Shown here piece after piece: positions 25,632-34,432 of a stretch of 64,000 bases of DNA. The position numbers were made by a program, and so were the translations under genes. The number at the start of each line of letters is the position of its first letter. Position 1 is the first letter of the stretch. The DNA is taken from NCBI RefSeq assembly GCF_000331735.1, contig NC_020126.1, forward strand, positions 6,528,501 through 6,592,500. Direction: 5' to 3'. This stretch comes from Myxococcus stipitatus DSM 14675. GTDB taxonomy: Bacteria; Myxococcota; Myxococcia; Myxococcales; Myxococcaceae. The notes below the pieces were generated by a model. It was not told where the DNA came from. It saw only the letters and a list, made by a program, of their open reading frames with translations, and did not search any database.

Positions 25632-28151
25632 TCAGCCCTCATCGGGAGGCGGTGCCCCCAGCTTCTCCAGCAGCTTCTCCACCGAGTCACTGTCCTGGCT
25701 CACATCCGCCACCGCCGAGCGGTATTCGGTGTCCGTCACCTTTTCCACATCCGGCAGGAGCCGGCTGATGACGTTGCGCGCCGCTTCCGCGTTGCATTCC
25801 GGGAGGACCACCACGAAGACGCCGCCCCCCAGGTGGGAGATGGCATCCGGGTGCCGTACCCGCTTGCGCATGACATCCGCGATGTTGCCCGGAATCGACT
25901 CCACCGGTCTATCCGGCCGCAGCACCGCCAGGCTCAAGGCCCGGAGGTAGCGCCGGCTGCGCGCCAGCTCCTGCTCCAGCCGCAGGAGGAGGCCCCGGCG
26001 GTCATGAAGTCCCGTGGCCGGGTCGCTGCCCGTGCGCCGCTGGAGCGCCGGCTGGGACTTCTCGCGCTCCATCTGCTCGCGCTCACCCTGTCGCAGCTTG
26101 AGCGCGCGGTCCGTGCGGTTGAGCAGCTCCACCGCGTTGAACGGCTTGCTCATGTAGTCCACGGCGCCCAGGTTGAGCGCGCGAACCTTCTCCGCGACGC
26201 CCTGGTGCGCGGACAGCAGGATGACGGGGATGTTCGCCGTGTCGGACGACGACTTCAGCGCCATGGCCGCGTCCAGCCCATCCAGCTTGGGCAGGAACAC
26301 GTCCATCACCACCAGGTCCGGACGCTGGGCACGCGCACGCGCCAGGCCCTCCGCGCCGTCCCGCGCCACCTCCACGCGGTACTTCGAGCGCAGCACCTCC
26401 GACAGCACGGCGGCGATCTCCGGCTCGTCCTCCACCACCAGCACGCGAGGCTGCTCGTGGAGCGTCGCCGTGGCGACGGGCGGGCGGGGATTGCGCGGCG
26501 CTTCCTGCGCCAGCGGCAGCGTGAAGACGAAGAGGCAGCCGTGCTCCGGCGGGCTCTCCGCCCAGATCTCTCCGCCGTGCAGCTCCACGAACTCCTTGCA
26601 GATGGCGAGCCCCAGCCCCGTGCCCTTGCCTCCGTGACGGTAGCGGTCGAACACCAGGTGCAGCTCGTCCTGGGGAATGCCCACGCCGTCGTCCTGCACG
26701 GTCACCTTCGCGGCGTCGCCGTCCGGACGGCCCAGGCGGCGCGTGGACACCACCACCTCCCCCGCGGCGCGCGCGTGGTGGATGGCGTTGGTGATGAGGT
26801 TCTGGAGCACCTCGTGCAGCTTCACCTCGTCGCCGATGAGCATCAGGCTGTCGGGGCAGTCCGCGCGGAGCACCACGTTGCGCTCGGCGGCGAGGATCTC
26901 CAGCTCGTTGACGGCGTCGCGGCACAGCTGCGCTACGTCCAACACGCGAGGCTCGATGGACAGCCGCGCGGCCTCGCCCTTGCCCTTCTCGAGGAGCGAC
27001 TCCACCAGTCCGAGGATCTTCTTGCCCTGGCGGATCATCGCCTCCGCGGACTGCTTCTGCTGGGACTCCAGCGGCCCTTCCAGCAGGAGGCGGCCATGGC
27101 CCAGGAGCACCTGGAGCGGCGCGCGCAGGTCGTGGCTCACCACCGCGATGATTTCATCCTTGAGGCGGTTGAGCTCCTTGAGCCGGCGGTTGGCCTCGAG
27201 CAGCTCGTGGTACCGCTCCACGTAGGCCATCTCCAGGTCTTCGCGCTTCTTCTTCACCGCGGTGTGCAGCCGCGCGTTGCGGATGGAGTTGGCCAGCACG
27301 CCCGCCACGGCCTGCGTGAACTCCTGCTCATCCCGGCCGAACGACGCATCCATGCGGGAGACGCGCAGGAACAGCGCGCCCAGCAGGTCGTCCTGGCAGA
27401 TGAGCGGCTGGACGAGGATGGACTTCACGCCCAGGGGCACGATGGAGGTGCGCACCTCCGCCATCAGCGGATCCCGCTGCGCCTCCTCGATGAGCACCGG
27501 CTCGCGCGTCTCGAGCGCGCGGCGCAGCTCCGGATAGCGCGCCACCTCGATGTCGAGCTGGACGAGGCTGGGGTCCTCCTGCGTCGCCACCACCTTGCCC
27601 GTGCGGGCGTGGCTGCCCTCCACCAACACCACCGAGCACCGGTCCGTCCCGGTGACCCGCCCCACCTTGTCCACCGCGATGCGGAGGATCTCCTCCAGCT
27701 CCAGCGAGCTGGTCGCCGCCTGGGTGATTTCCAGCAGCATGCCCATGCGCAGCCGGACGCGCTCCTCGCGGTCCTTCAGGCGGCCCGCCCGCAGCGCCGC
27801 CTCCAGGCGGGGAACAACTTCGTCCGCGCCGCGAATCCAGTCATCCACCGCCAGGCGCTTGAAGGCCTCCGCCGAGCGCGAGCGGCCCACGTCCACCACC
27901 ACGGGCAACCGCTGGAGGCGCTCCACCCGACGCAGGGACTCCAGCAGCTCTCCAGCGCGCTTGGCCGTCACCGACAGGAGGACGACCTCCGGCTGCAACG
28001 CATCCGCCAGCTCCGCCAGGCCACTCTCGCGTTCGGCCGTCGCGCAGTGGTAGCCGCTCGCCGTCAGCCGCTCCATCAGGGCGTCGCCGGATTCCTTCCC
28101 GGCCACCACCAGCACGCGTCCCCGCTGCTCCGCCTGCATCTCGACTCTCAC
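25632..28151 (-). CDS. Hybrid histidine kinase with GAF, receiver and degenerate GGDEF
   Basis: 839 aa. GTG 28151 was chosen because GAGG lies 6 nt upstream; ATG 28139 is four codons in. Order of parts: an N-terminal receiver-like fold without clear phospho-acceptor residues (~12-120), a GAF sensor (~145-300), a coiled coil, HisKA with H340 (VSHDLRAPL) and HATPase_c with N-box NLITNA, DDGVGIP and GTGLGLAI. Then comes a receiver with D617 (VMDVFLP) and K669 (a run at ~567-685), and finally ~130 residues resembling a diguanylate cyclase where GGDEF is replaced by GGGVF (775-779). It is probably a cytosolic phosphorelay kinase. The degenerate cyclase end could bind nucleotides or simply dimerise. 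No partner regulator is adjacent. Confidence 0.88.
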   Translation of the reverse strand: MRVEMQAEQRGRVLVVAGKESGDALMERLTASGYHCATAERESGLAELADALQPEVVLLSVTAKRAGELLESLRRVERLQRLPVVVDVGRSRSAEAFKRLAVDDWIRGADEVVPRLEAALRAGRLKDREERVRLRMGMLLEITQAATSSLELEEILRIAVDKVGRVTGTDRCSVVLVEGSHARTGKVVATQEDPSLVQLDIEVARYPELRRALETREPVLIEEAQRDPLMAEVRTSIVPLGVKSILVQPLICQDDLLGALFLRVSRMDASFGRDEQEFTQAVAGVLANSIRNARLHTAVKKKREDLEMAYVERYHELLEANRRLKELNRLKDEIIAVVSHDLRAPLQVLLGHGRLLLEGPLESQQKQSAEAMIRQGKKILGLVESLLEKGKGEAARLSIEPRVLDVAQLCRDAVNELEILAAERNVVLRADCPDSLMLIGDEVKLHEVLQNLITNAIHHARAAGEVVVSTRRLGRPDGDAAKVTVQDDGVGIPQDELHLVFDRYRHGGKGTGLGLAICKEFVELHGGEIWAESPPEHGCLFVFTLPLAQEAPRNPRPPVATATLHEQPRVLVVEDEPEIAAVLSEVLRSKYRVEVARDGAEGLARARAQRPDLVVMDVFLPKLDGLDAAMALKSSSDTANIPVILLSAHQGVAEKVRALNLGAVDYMSKPFNAVELLNRTDRALKLRQGEREQMEREKSQPALQRRTGSDPATGLHDRRGLLLRLEQELARSRRYLRALSLAVLRPDRPVESIPGNIADVMRKRVRHPDAISHLGGGVFVVVLPECNAEAARNVISRLLPDVEKVTDTEYRSAVADVSQDSDSVEKLLEKLGAPPPDEG

Positions 28152-28559
28152 AGTGAACCTCGCACCTGGGCATCCCTGATCGGGACACACTGGGGAGGCT
28201 GCAAAAACCCGTTGAATGCGTAAGGGTTCATGGTTCGGATCCCGATCATGCCGCCGTTCACGTCCGTGGGCCAGAGCGGCGCACATCCCGGGGCAACGAA
28301 GACTGAGAGTGCGGACCGGGAGGCGCCATGCCCCTCGTGGCTTTCCCGCAGGGATGCCCGTTGACGGACGCGCGGGCCCCCAGTGCCGTCGCCTGGTTGC
28401 CTCCCGTCCATTCGAGCATTCGTTCTCCGCGCATGGGACGGGCCGGCTATCACGTCGCGAGCCTCAGGAGGATGCGAATCGTGCCGGACCCAGGCTCCGG
28501 GTGCGATTCTGGCGGGGGTTGATGCCGGGAATGGTGCGAGCAAGGTAGAGTGCGGCGCC
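28152..28559. other. Divergent intergenic region without recognised genes
   Basis: This is a 408-nt gap between the divergent histidine-kinase and lipoprotein genes. Open frames here have no family resemblance and no good ribosome-binding sites. I see no hairpin terminator, riboswitch-like fold or convincing -35/-10 pair. It probably holds two divergent promoters that do not match the housekeeping consensus. Confidence 0.5.
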
Positions 28560-30173
28560 ATGCTCCACTCAGCCTTGACTCGGCGTGCATGGCGATGCGC
28601 CTTCGTTCTTGTCTCCAGCCTGGCCACGGCGTGTGGCGATGACCCGCCCCCGCCCACGCCAGACCCACCGCAGGTCGCGCTGACCGTCCCCGAGCAGAAC
28701 GTCGCCGGCACGAGCCTCAAGCTCCGGGTCCAGGTGTCGGGCTGCGAGAAGGTCAACACCCTCAACATCTACGACCGGGACGCCTTCCTCAAGGCGTTCC
28801 CCTACGTCAACGGTGACTCACCCATCGAGCTGCTGGCGACGGACATCCCCTACGCCAAGCCGCTGGTGGGCATCGCCGCGAGCCTCTCGCTCATCGCCGA
28901 GGTGGTCTGCGAGGACGGCCGCAAGAACACCTCCCTGCCCCAGTCCGCCCTCTTCTTCCCCGTGGCCCGCGTGGTGGAGGACCCCCAGGGCAGCCAGGTC
29001 TACGCCCATCCGCTCGCCGTCGATGGCTCCGGAAGCAATCAAAGCTTCCTGAGCTGTCTCAAGACGACCCCCGGAGGAATCGAGACGCTGCTGCGCCACA
29101 ACGCCAGCGGAGCTCCAGCGGGCAGCGTCCAGGTGCCCACCCTCTGCAACGGGTCCACGGTCTTCACACCGCGCCACACGGGCGTGAGTGGCGTCAACGC
29201 CACCAAGAAGCGCTGGGTGTACACCCCCGGCAAGGGCGCCTTCACCATCCTCAGTGACGGCACGACTCTCTCGAGGACCTCGCAGACCCCCGTGGGCATC
29301 TCGGTCAACGACCTGACCGTCGACCCCGTGAGCGGGGACGCCATCGTCCGGTCGAAGGAGGGCCTCATCTACCGCGTCAACCACGTCTCGGACGTCCAGG
29401 GAGCCAACGCGGTCAAGTGGCAGTACCAGCGGCTCCTCATCGGCGACCCCATCGGGCAGATTGTCATCCTCGACGGCAAGGTGATCTTCGCCAGCCACAT
29501 CGCCTACCGGGACGACAACAGCGCGGAGGTCATCGTCGAGGAGCTCGATATCGCGACCGGCGACCTGCTCAAGACGACCATCGTCCGGAAGCGCACCACC
29601 GCCGTCATGATGCCCGTGGGTGGCTTCAGCCCGGACGGAAGCACCCTCTTCCTGGGCTACCCCCTCCCCGAGGACAAGTCCGTGGTCATCGCCTGCTCCG
29701 CGACCCTGCCTGGCTGCGAAGACGCGACCTCGAAGTGGTCGACGGGCGCCCTGGCCGGCGAGATGAAGCAGATCACCACGTACGCCAACGGAACCCGCGT
29801 GGCCGCCGCGACCACCCAGCGCGTGTGGACGCTGGAAGCCGCGACGGGGATTGTCCGCAACCGGGAGACCCGCTCCATCGACGCCAACGGAGCGCTCCAC
29901 GTGAAGTTCCTGCTGCCCGGCAACCCGTCCACGGACCTGTTCTTCCTCAACGGCCCGGCGCCCCAGGGCTCGGCGGCGACGCTTCCCGTCGAGCTGGTGG
30001 GTGTGGACCAGACGGCGGGAGTCAACGGCGAGGGCCGTGAGCTCTTCCGCTACCAGGTGCCTGTCTCCATGGGTGCCGCGTTCGACGAGACGGGGCGACT
30101 CTGGATGCGCACCAACCAGAAGCTGCTGCTGCTCCAGCCGTCGTCGCAGTACCGCAGCGCCCGGCCTCGCTAG
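28560..30173 (+). CDS. Large lipoprotein, probable beta-propeller
   Basis: 537 aa from ATG 28560 (MLHSALTRRAW), which begins a lipoprotein signal ending in LATAC. The Cys is followed by GDDPPPPTPDPP, a Pro/Asp linker common in myxobacterial surface lipoproteins. The rest is rich in short beta-strand repeats (VNDLTVDPVSGDAIVRSKEGLIYRVN, IVEELDIATGDLLKTTIV, GGFSPDGSTLFLGYPL) that suggest a six- or seven-bladed propeller. No catalytic motif or named family is recognised. It is monocistronic, divergent from the histidine kinase and followed by a strong hairpin. The long frame upstream of 28560 was discarded. Confidence 0.78.
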   Translation: MLHSALTRRAWRCAFVLVSSLATACGDDPPPPTPDPPQVALTVPEQNVAGTSLKLRVQVSGCEKVNTLNIYDRDAFLKAFPYVNGDSPIELLATDIPYAKPLVGIAASLSLIAEVVCEDGRKNTSLPQSALFFPVARVVEDPQGSQVYAHPLAVDGSGSNQSFLSCLKTTPGGIETLLRHNASGAPAGSVQVPTLCNGSTVFTPRHTGVSGVNATKKRWVYTPGKGAFTILSDGTTLSRTSQTPVGISVNDLTVDPVSGDAIVRSKEGLIYRVNHVSDVQGANAVKWQYQRLLIGDPIGQIVILDGKVIFASHIAYRDDNSAEVIVEELDIATGDLLKTTIVRKRTTAVMMPVGGFSPDGSTLFLGYPLPEDKSVVIACSATLPGCEDATSKWSTGALAGEMKQITTYANGTRVAAATTQRVWTLEAATGIVRNRETRSIDANGALHVKFLLPGNPSTDLFFLNGPAPQGSAATLPVELVGVDQTAGVNGEGRELFRYQVPVSMGAAFDETGRLWMRTNQKLLLLQPSSQYRSARPR

Positions 30174-30178
30174 GCCGG

Positions 30179-30212
30179 TCCGGGAAGGGCTCGTCCAAGG
30201 GCCCTTCCCGGA
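30179..30212. terminator. Bidirectional hairpin between convergent genes
   Basis: TCCGGGAAGGG (30179-30189) pairs perfectly with CCCTTCCCGGA (30202-30212), an 11-bp stem with a 12-nt loop. It lies exactly between the lipoprotein stop and the tlyA stop. There is no T tract on either side, but the position strongly suggests termination. Confidence 0.65.
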
Positions 30213-30216
30213 TAAC

Positions 30217-30957
30217 TCAGGGCCGCTCGGCGACGAGGAGCGCTTCCACGTTGCCAGCGGGCCCGGGGACGGGGGAGTCCATCACCCCGCGCACGGTGAG
30301 CCCCTGCTCGCGGACGAACGCCGTCACCGTGTCGATGGCGTCCTGGCGCGCGACGGGGTCCTTCACCACGCCGCCCTTGCCCACGCGGTCCGGTCCCACT
30401 TCGAACTGGGGCTTCACCAGCGCGGCGAGCAGCCCCCCCGGCTCCAGGAAGGTCAGCACCGAGGGCAGCACCTGCGTGAGCGAGATGAAGCTCACGTCGA
30501 TGACCACCACGCCCACCTTCTCCGGCAGGTCCTCGCCCGTCAGGTAGCGCGCGTTGACGCGCTCACGAGAGCGCACTCGCGGGTCCTTGCGCAGCTTCTC
30601 GTGGAGCTGGCCGTACCCCACGTCGATGGCGTGCACACGCACCACACCGTGCTGGAGCAGGCAGTCGGTGAAGCCGCCCGTGCTCGCCCCGATGTCCGCG
30701 CCAATCTTCCCCTGGACGTCCAAGCCGAAGCGGTCGATGGCCGCCTTCAGCTTCAGCCCCCCGCGCGAGACATACGGCAGCACCTCACCCTTGAGGCGCA
30801 GCTCGGCCTCCACCGGGATGAGGGAGCCGGGCTTGTCCACGCGCTGGTCATTCACCACCACTTGTCCGGCGAGGATGAGCGCTTGCGCCTTGGTGCGAGA
30901 CTCCGCGAGCCCGCGCTCCACCACCAGCACGTCCACGCGCTCCTTGCGAGGCTTCAC
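30217..30957 (-). CDS. tlyA: TlyA family rRNA methyltransferase
   Basis: 246 aa. An N-terminal S4 RNA-binding domain (RVDVLVVERGLAESRTKAQ, ~7-60) is followed by an FtsJ/RrmJ-type SAM methyltransferase with GASTGGFTD at residues 90-98, DVGYGQL, VVVIDVSFISL and LVKPQFEVG. TlyA enzymes 2'-O-methylate cytidines of 16S and often 23S rRNA and affect capreomycin sensitivity. The old name haemolysin is misleading. The GTG start overlaps the dxs stop (GTGA). The order xse-ispA-dxs-tlyA is widespread in bacteria. Confidence 0.93.
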   Translation of the reverse strand: MKPRKERVDVLVVERGLAESRTKAQALILAGQVVVNDQRVDKPGSLIPVEAELRLKGEVLPYVSRGGLKLKAAIDRFGLDVQGKIGADIGASTGGFTDCLLQHGVVRVHAIDVGYGQLHEKLRKDPRVRSRERVNARYLTGEDLPEKVGVVVIDVSFISLTQVLPSVLTFLEPGGLLAALVKPQFEVGPDRVGKGGVVKDPVARQDAIDTVTAFVREQGLTVRGVMDSPVPGPAGNVEALLVAERP

Positions 30958-32705
30958 GGTCCCCTCCCCTCCAGCAACGCCCGCCCCGCGCGCACCATCC
31001 CCGCGGCGTCGAGCCCCAGCTCGGCACGCTGCACCCGCGCGTCACCATGAGGCATGAACACGTCCGGCATGCCCAGCACTCGGACACGAGGAGATGCCCC
31101 CCGCTCCGCATAGAGCTCCAGCAGCGCGCTCCCCAGTCCTCCGCGCACCGTGCCCTCTTCCGCCACCAGGACGGCGCCACACGAAGCGGCCTCGAGCAGC
31201 GCGGTCTCGTCCAGCGGAGACAGGCCCCGCGCATCGAGCACACTCCACCCGGGCTCCTGTCGAGCCGCCTCGAGCGCCGCGAGCCCCAGCGGCCCCAGCG
31301 TCACCACCGTCAACCGAGGCTTCTCCGCGCGCACCAACCAGCGGGCACCGCGCACCGGCGCCGCGTCCACCCGCACCTCCGTGGGCAGCGAAGGCAGCGT
31401 GCCTCGCGGGAAGCGGATGACGGAGGGATGAGGCGCCTCGAGCGCCGTCGCGAGCAGGGGCGCGAAGTCCTCGCCGACCACGGGCGCCCACAACGTCAGT
31501 CCCGGGAGAGGCCGCAGCGACGCGACATCGTAGGTGCCCTGGTGCGTGGCGCCATCCGCGCCCACCAACCCGGCCCGGTCGACGGCGAAGACCACGGGCA
31601 GGCCCGGCAGGCACACGTCGTGGATGATCTGATCGTACGCGCGCTGGAGGAACGTGGAGTAGATGCAGCACACCGGCCGGGCTCCCGCGGCCGCGAGCCC
31701 CGCGCAGAACGTGACGGCATGCTGCTCGGCGATGCCCACGTCGTGCACGCGGTCCGGGAAGCGAGCCTTGAGCGCATTGAGCGCCGAGCCCTCCAACATC
31801 GCGGGCGTCACCGCCACGACGCGAGGGTCTCTCGCCATGGCATCTTCCAACGCCGACGCGAGCGCCTCGCTGTACGTGCGATGCCCCCCCCGCGAGCGCA
31901 CCAGCTTGCCATCGCGCCACTCGTAAGGGCCCATCGCGTGTCCGCGCGTCTGGGCATCCGCCTCCGCCGGGGGGAAGCCCTTGCCCTTGAGCGTCAGCGC
32001 ATGCACCACCACGGGACGGTTGGACGCCCGAGCCTCGCGCAGCGCCCGAATCAGCGCATCCAGGTCATGCCCGTCCACCGGCCCCAGATACGTGAAGCCC
32101 AGCCCCTGGAAGAAGTCGCGCGCGCCCCGAGTGCGCAGCAGCGAGGGAATGGCGCCCACGTTGGCGCTGATGGACATCTGGTTGTCGTTGAGCACCACCA
32201 CGAGCGGCAGGAGGCTGCCCCCCGCGTTGTTCAGTCCCTCGAACGTGAGGCCGCCGGTGAGCCCGCCATCACCGAGCATCGCCACCACGTGGCCCCGGTG
32301 CCCCATCAGCCGACGCCCTTCGAGCATGCCCAGCGCCGCGGACACGGCCGTGCACGAGTGGCCCGCCAGCAGCGCATCGTGCGGACTCTCACGCGGGTCC
32401 AGGAAGGGGGCCACGCCGCCCGCCTGCCGCAGCGTGTGCATGAGCTCTCGCCGCCCGGTGAGCAGCTTGTGCGCGTAGGCCTGGTGCCCCACGTCGAAGA
32501 GAATCGCGTCCGTGGGCGAGTGGAAGACGCGGTGGAGCGCGACGATGAGCTCCACGGCCCCCAGCGACGCGCCGAGGTGCCCCCCCACCTTGCCGCAGAT
32601 GGCGATGATGTCCTCGCGAAGCTCCGCGCACAGATGCGGCAGGTCCGCTTCGGGCAGCGCCCGGACGTCCGATGGAGAAGCGATACGCGCCAGCAGCTCG
32701 GCCAT
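30954..32705 (-). CDS. dxs: 1-deoxy-D-xylulose-5-phosphate synthase, shortened linker
   Basis: 583 aa; the ATG overlaps the ispA stop (TGATG). It condenses pyruvate and glyceraldehyde 3-phosphate with thiamine diphosphate to start the MEP isoprenoid pathway. Visible are DVGHQAYAHKLLTGR, the ThDP/Mg motif GDGGLTGGLTFEGLNNAG, NDNQMSIS, GPVDGHD, the transketolase middle domain (IAEQHAVTFCAGLA, STFLQRAYDQIIHD, DRAGLVGADGATHQG) and the C-terminal transketolase fold. Compared with the usual 620-640 residues, about 40-45 are missing between SISANVGA and GFTYLGPVDGHD. No catalytic residue appears lost. Confidence 0.93.
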   Translation of the reverse strand: MAELLARIASPSDVRALPEADLPHLCAELREDIIAICGKVGGHLGASLGAVELIVALHRVFHSPTDAILFDVGHQAYAHKLLTGRRELMHTLRQAGGVAPFLDPRESPHDALLAGHSCTAVSAALGMLEGRRLMGHRGHVVAMLGDGGLTGGLTFEGLNNAGGSLLPLVVVLNDNQMSISANVGAIPSLLRTRGARDFFQGLGFTYLGPVDGHDLDALIRALREARASNRPVVVHALTLKGKGFPPAEADAQTRGHAMGPYEWRDGKLVRSRGGHRTYSEALASALEDAMARDPRVVAVTPAMLEGSALNALKARFPDRVHDVGIAEQHAVTFCAGLAAAGARPVCCIYSTFLQRAYDQIIHDVCLPGLPVVFAVDRAGLVGADGATHQGTYDVASLRPLPGLTLWAPVVGEDFAPLLATALEAPHPSVIRFPRGTLPSLPTEVRVDAAPVRGARWLVRAEKPRLTVVTLGPLGLAALEAARQEPGWSVLDARGLSPLDETALLEAASCGAVLVAEEGTVRGGLGSALLELYAERGASPRVRVLGMPDVFMPHGDARVQRAELGLDAAGMVRAGRALLEGRGP

Positions 32706-33598
32706 CAAAACTTCCGCTCCACCACGTAGCGCGCGAGCGCCGCCAAGGGACCATCCTCGCCCTCGAGGGGCCGCACCGCCTCCACGGCCTGGGCCACCTG
32801 CTCCTTCGCCATCCGCCGCGACTCCTCCAACCCCACCACCGCCGGGAAGGTGAAGCGCCCCGCCTCCGCGTCCGCGCCCGCGGGCTTGCCCAGCTCCTCG
32901 CGCGTGGCCGTCACGTCGAGCACGTCGTCGGCGATCTGGAACGCCAGCCCCACCGCATCGCCATACATCTGCGCGCGGACGAGCGCCTCCGCGTCACCGC
33001 CACCCGCGAGCACGCCCATGCGGCACGCGGCGCGGATGAGGGCGCCCGTCTTCAGCCGGTGCATGCGCACCAGGTAGTCCAGCTGCGCGGGACGGTCCTC
33101 GGCCGTGTCGAGCACCTGCCCGCCCACCATGCCCGCGGCACCCGCTGCCACCGCGAGCTCCCCGCACAGCGCGCCACGCACGGGCTCCGGCCCGTGGGCG
33201 AGCAGCGCGAACGCCTCCGTCAGCAGCCCATCGCCCGCGAGGATGGCCATCGCCTCGCCGTACACCTTGTGGTTGGTGGGCCGCCCGCGACGGAAGTCGT
33301 CATCGTCCATGGCCGGCAGGTCGTCATGGACCAGCGAGTACGTGTGGATGAACTCCAACGCACACGCCGCATCCCCGGACAGCGGCGACACGAGCGTGGC
33401 CCGCGCCACCGTGTCCGCGAAGGCGAGGCACAGCACCGGCCGCAGCCGCTTGCCTCCCGCCATCAGCGAGTACCGCATCGACTCCACCAGCCGAGGCGGC
33501 GCCCCGGAGCTCGCGAGCCGCTCCGCGCGCTCGAGCAACAGCGATTCCACCCGCGCCTGCTGAGTCCGCAGGAAGGTATCCAGGTCGAAGTGGGCCAA
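32705..33598 (-). CDS. ispA: Polyprenyl diphosphate synthase (farnesyl/geranylgeranyl type)
   Basis: 297 aa, TTG start at 33598 supported by AAGGAG 9 nt upstream. It is a trans-prenyltransferase that builds farnesyl (or geranylgeranyl) diphosphate from IPP and allylic starters. Residues 48-53 give GGKRLR; the first Asp-rich motif is DDLPAMDDDD (92-101, with the insertion typical of bacterial FPP synthases) and the second is FQIADDVLD (~215). Chain length cannot be fixed by eye. It lies between a receiver gene and dxs, and the MEP product feeds it. Confidence 0.92.
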   Translation of the reverse strand: MAHFDLDTFLRTQQARVESLLLERAERLASSGAPPRLVESMRYSLMAGGKRLRPVLCLAFADTVARATLVSPLSGDAACALEFIHTYSLVHDDLPAMDDDDFRRGRPTNHKVYGEAMAILAGDGLLTEAFALLAHGPEPVRGALCGELAVAAGAAGMVGGQVLDTAEDRPAQLDYLVRMHRLKTGALIRAACRMGVLAGGGDAEALVRAQMYGDAVGLAFQIADDVLDVTATREELGKPAGADAEAGRFTFPAVVGLEESRRMAKEQVAQAVEAVRPLEGEDGPLAALARYVVERKF

Positions 33599-33628
33599 GC
33601 GTCGATGCTCCTTGAGACGGATGGGAAA

Positions 33629-34009
33629 CTACGAAGCCGGTGATGCCACCAGCTCGCGAATGCGGCGGACGAGCTTGTCCGTATCCAGGGGCTTGACGAA
33701 GTAGTCCGCGGCGCCAACTTCCCGGCCCCGACGCTTGTCCTCCGAGTCGCCCCGTCCGCTGATGAAGATGATGGGGATGTCCCGGAAATGCTCGTTCTTC
33801 TTCACCGCTTTGCACAGCTCGAAGCCATCAATCCAGGACATGTTGACGTCCAGGAGGATGGCCTGCGGGCGGTGGAGCTGCAGCGAGGCAATCAGCCGCA
33901 GTCCGTTGGCCGCGAGCGTCACCTCGAAGCCCTCGTCCTCCAGGGCCGTCGCGAGCAGCTCCCGCGTGTCGCGGTCATCGTCGACAATGGTGATTTTCGG
34001 CTTCGACAT
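33629..34009 (-). CDS. Single-domain response regulator
   Basis: 126 aa from ATG 34009; GTG 34030 (133 aa) is the alternative. It consists only of a receiver domain: acidic pair VDDDRD near the start, phospho-acceptor Asp in ILLDVNM, Thr/Ser position in FISGRG and Lys in YFVKPLD. There is no output domain, so it must act by protein contact or as a phosphorelay shuttle. It sits between xseB and ispA, where most bacteria have nothing. There is no kinase gene beside it; the hybrid kinase at 25.6-28.2 kb is the nearest candidate. Confidence 0.88.
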   Translation of the reverse strand: MSKPKITIVDDDRDTRELLATALEDEGFEVTLAANGLRLIASLQLHRPQAILLDVNMSWIDGFELCKAVKKNEHFRDIPIIFISGRGDSEDKRRGREVGAADYFVKPLDTDKLVRRIRELVASPAS

Positions 34010-34033
34010 GCCGGAGCCCACGTCACGCACCGC

Positions 34034-34384
34034 CTAGAACGGAACGTCATCCTCGGGAGGAGGCCGAGGTGCGGGCGCACGAGGGGCCGCCGGAGCAGGA
34101 GCCGCGGGACGGGCCGCCACCGACAGCGGCGCCACCACGTCCGTTCCATCCTCGTCCTGGAGGAGCTGCTCGATGCGTTGCTCCGCCTCGGTGAGCAGCT
34201 TCTCACCCCGGCGTACCAGCCGGATGCCCTCCTCGAACGCCTTGAGCGAGTCCTCCAGCGACAGGTTGCCGCTCTCCAGCCGGCCCACCGTCTCCTCGAG
34301 ACGGGTCACGACGTCCCCATACTGGCCAGGAACCTCGGTCTCCGCTGTCTTGTCCGACTTGGACGCCTTGTCCGCCTTCGCCAC
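34034..34384 (-). CDS. xseB: Exodeoxyribonuclease VII small subunit, long tail
   Basis: 116 aa, GTG start with AAGG close upstream. Residues ~20-75 match XseB (YGDVVTRLEETVGRLESGNLSLEDSLKAFEEGIRLVRRGEKLL), a helical hairpin that wraps the large subunit of the nuclease. Most XseB proteins stop near 80 residues. Here a ~40-residue Ala/Pro-rich tail ending in DDVPF follows. The ending resembles the acidic-hydrophobic C-terminal tips that bind single-strand-binding protein partners, but that is speculative. It lies 48 nt downstream of xseA. Confidence 0.92.
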   Translation of the reverse strand: MAKADKASKSDKTAETEVPGQYGDVVTRLEETVGRLESGNLSLEDSLKAFEEGIRLVRRGEKLLTEAEQRIEQLLQDEDGTDVVAPLSVAARPAAPAPAAPRAPAPRPPPEDDVPF

Positions 34385-34432
34385 AGCCTTCCACCTCCCC
34401 GTTCGGGGCGCGGGACTCTAGAGGGTGGCCCG

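Noticed and set aside
30954..32705. dxs as a pseudogene because it is short
   Set aside because: The frame is intact and all catalytic and cofactor motifs are present. Only a variable linker is missing.
31047..32729. 560-aa plus-strand open frame over dxs
   Set aside because: Composition is His/Arg/Gln-rich with no motif. dxs on the other strand is unambiguous.
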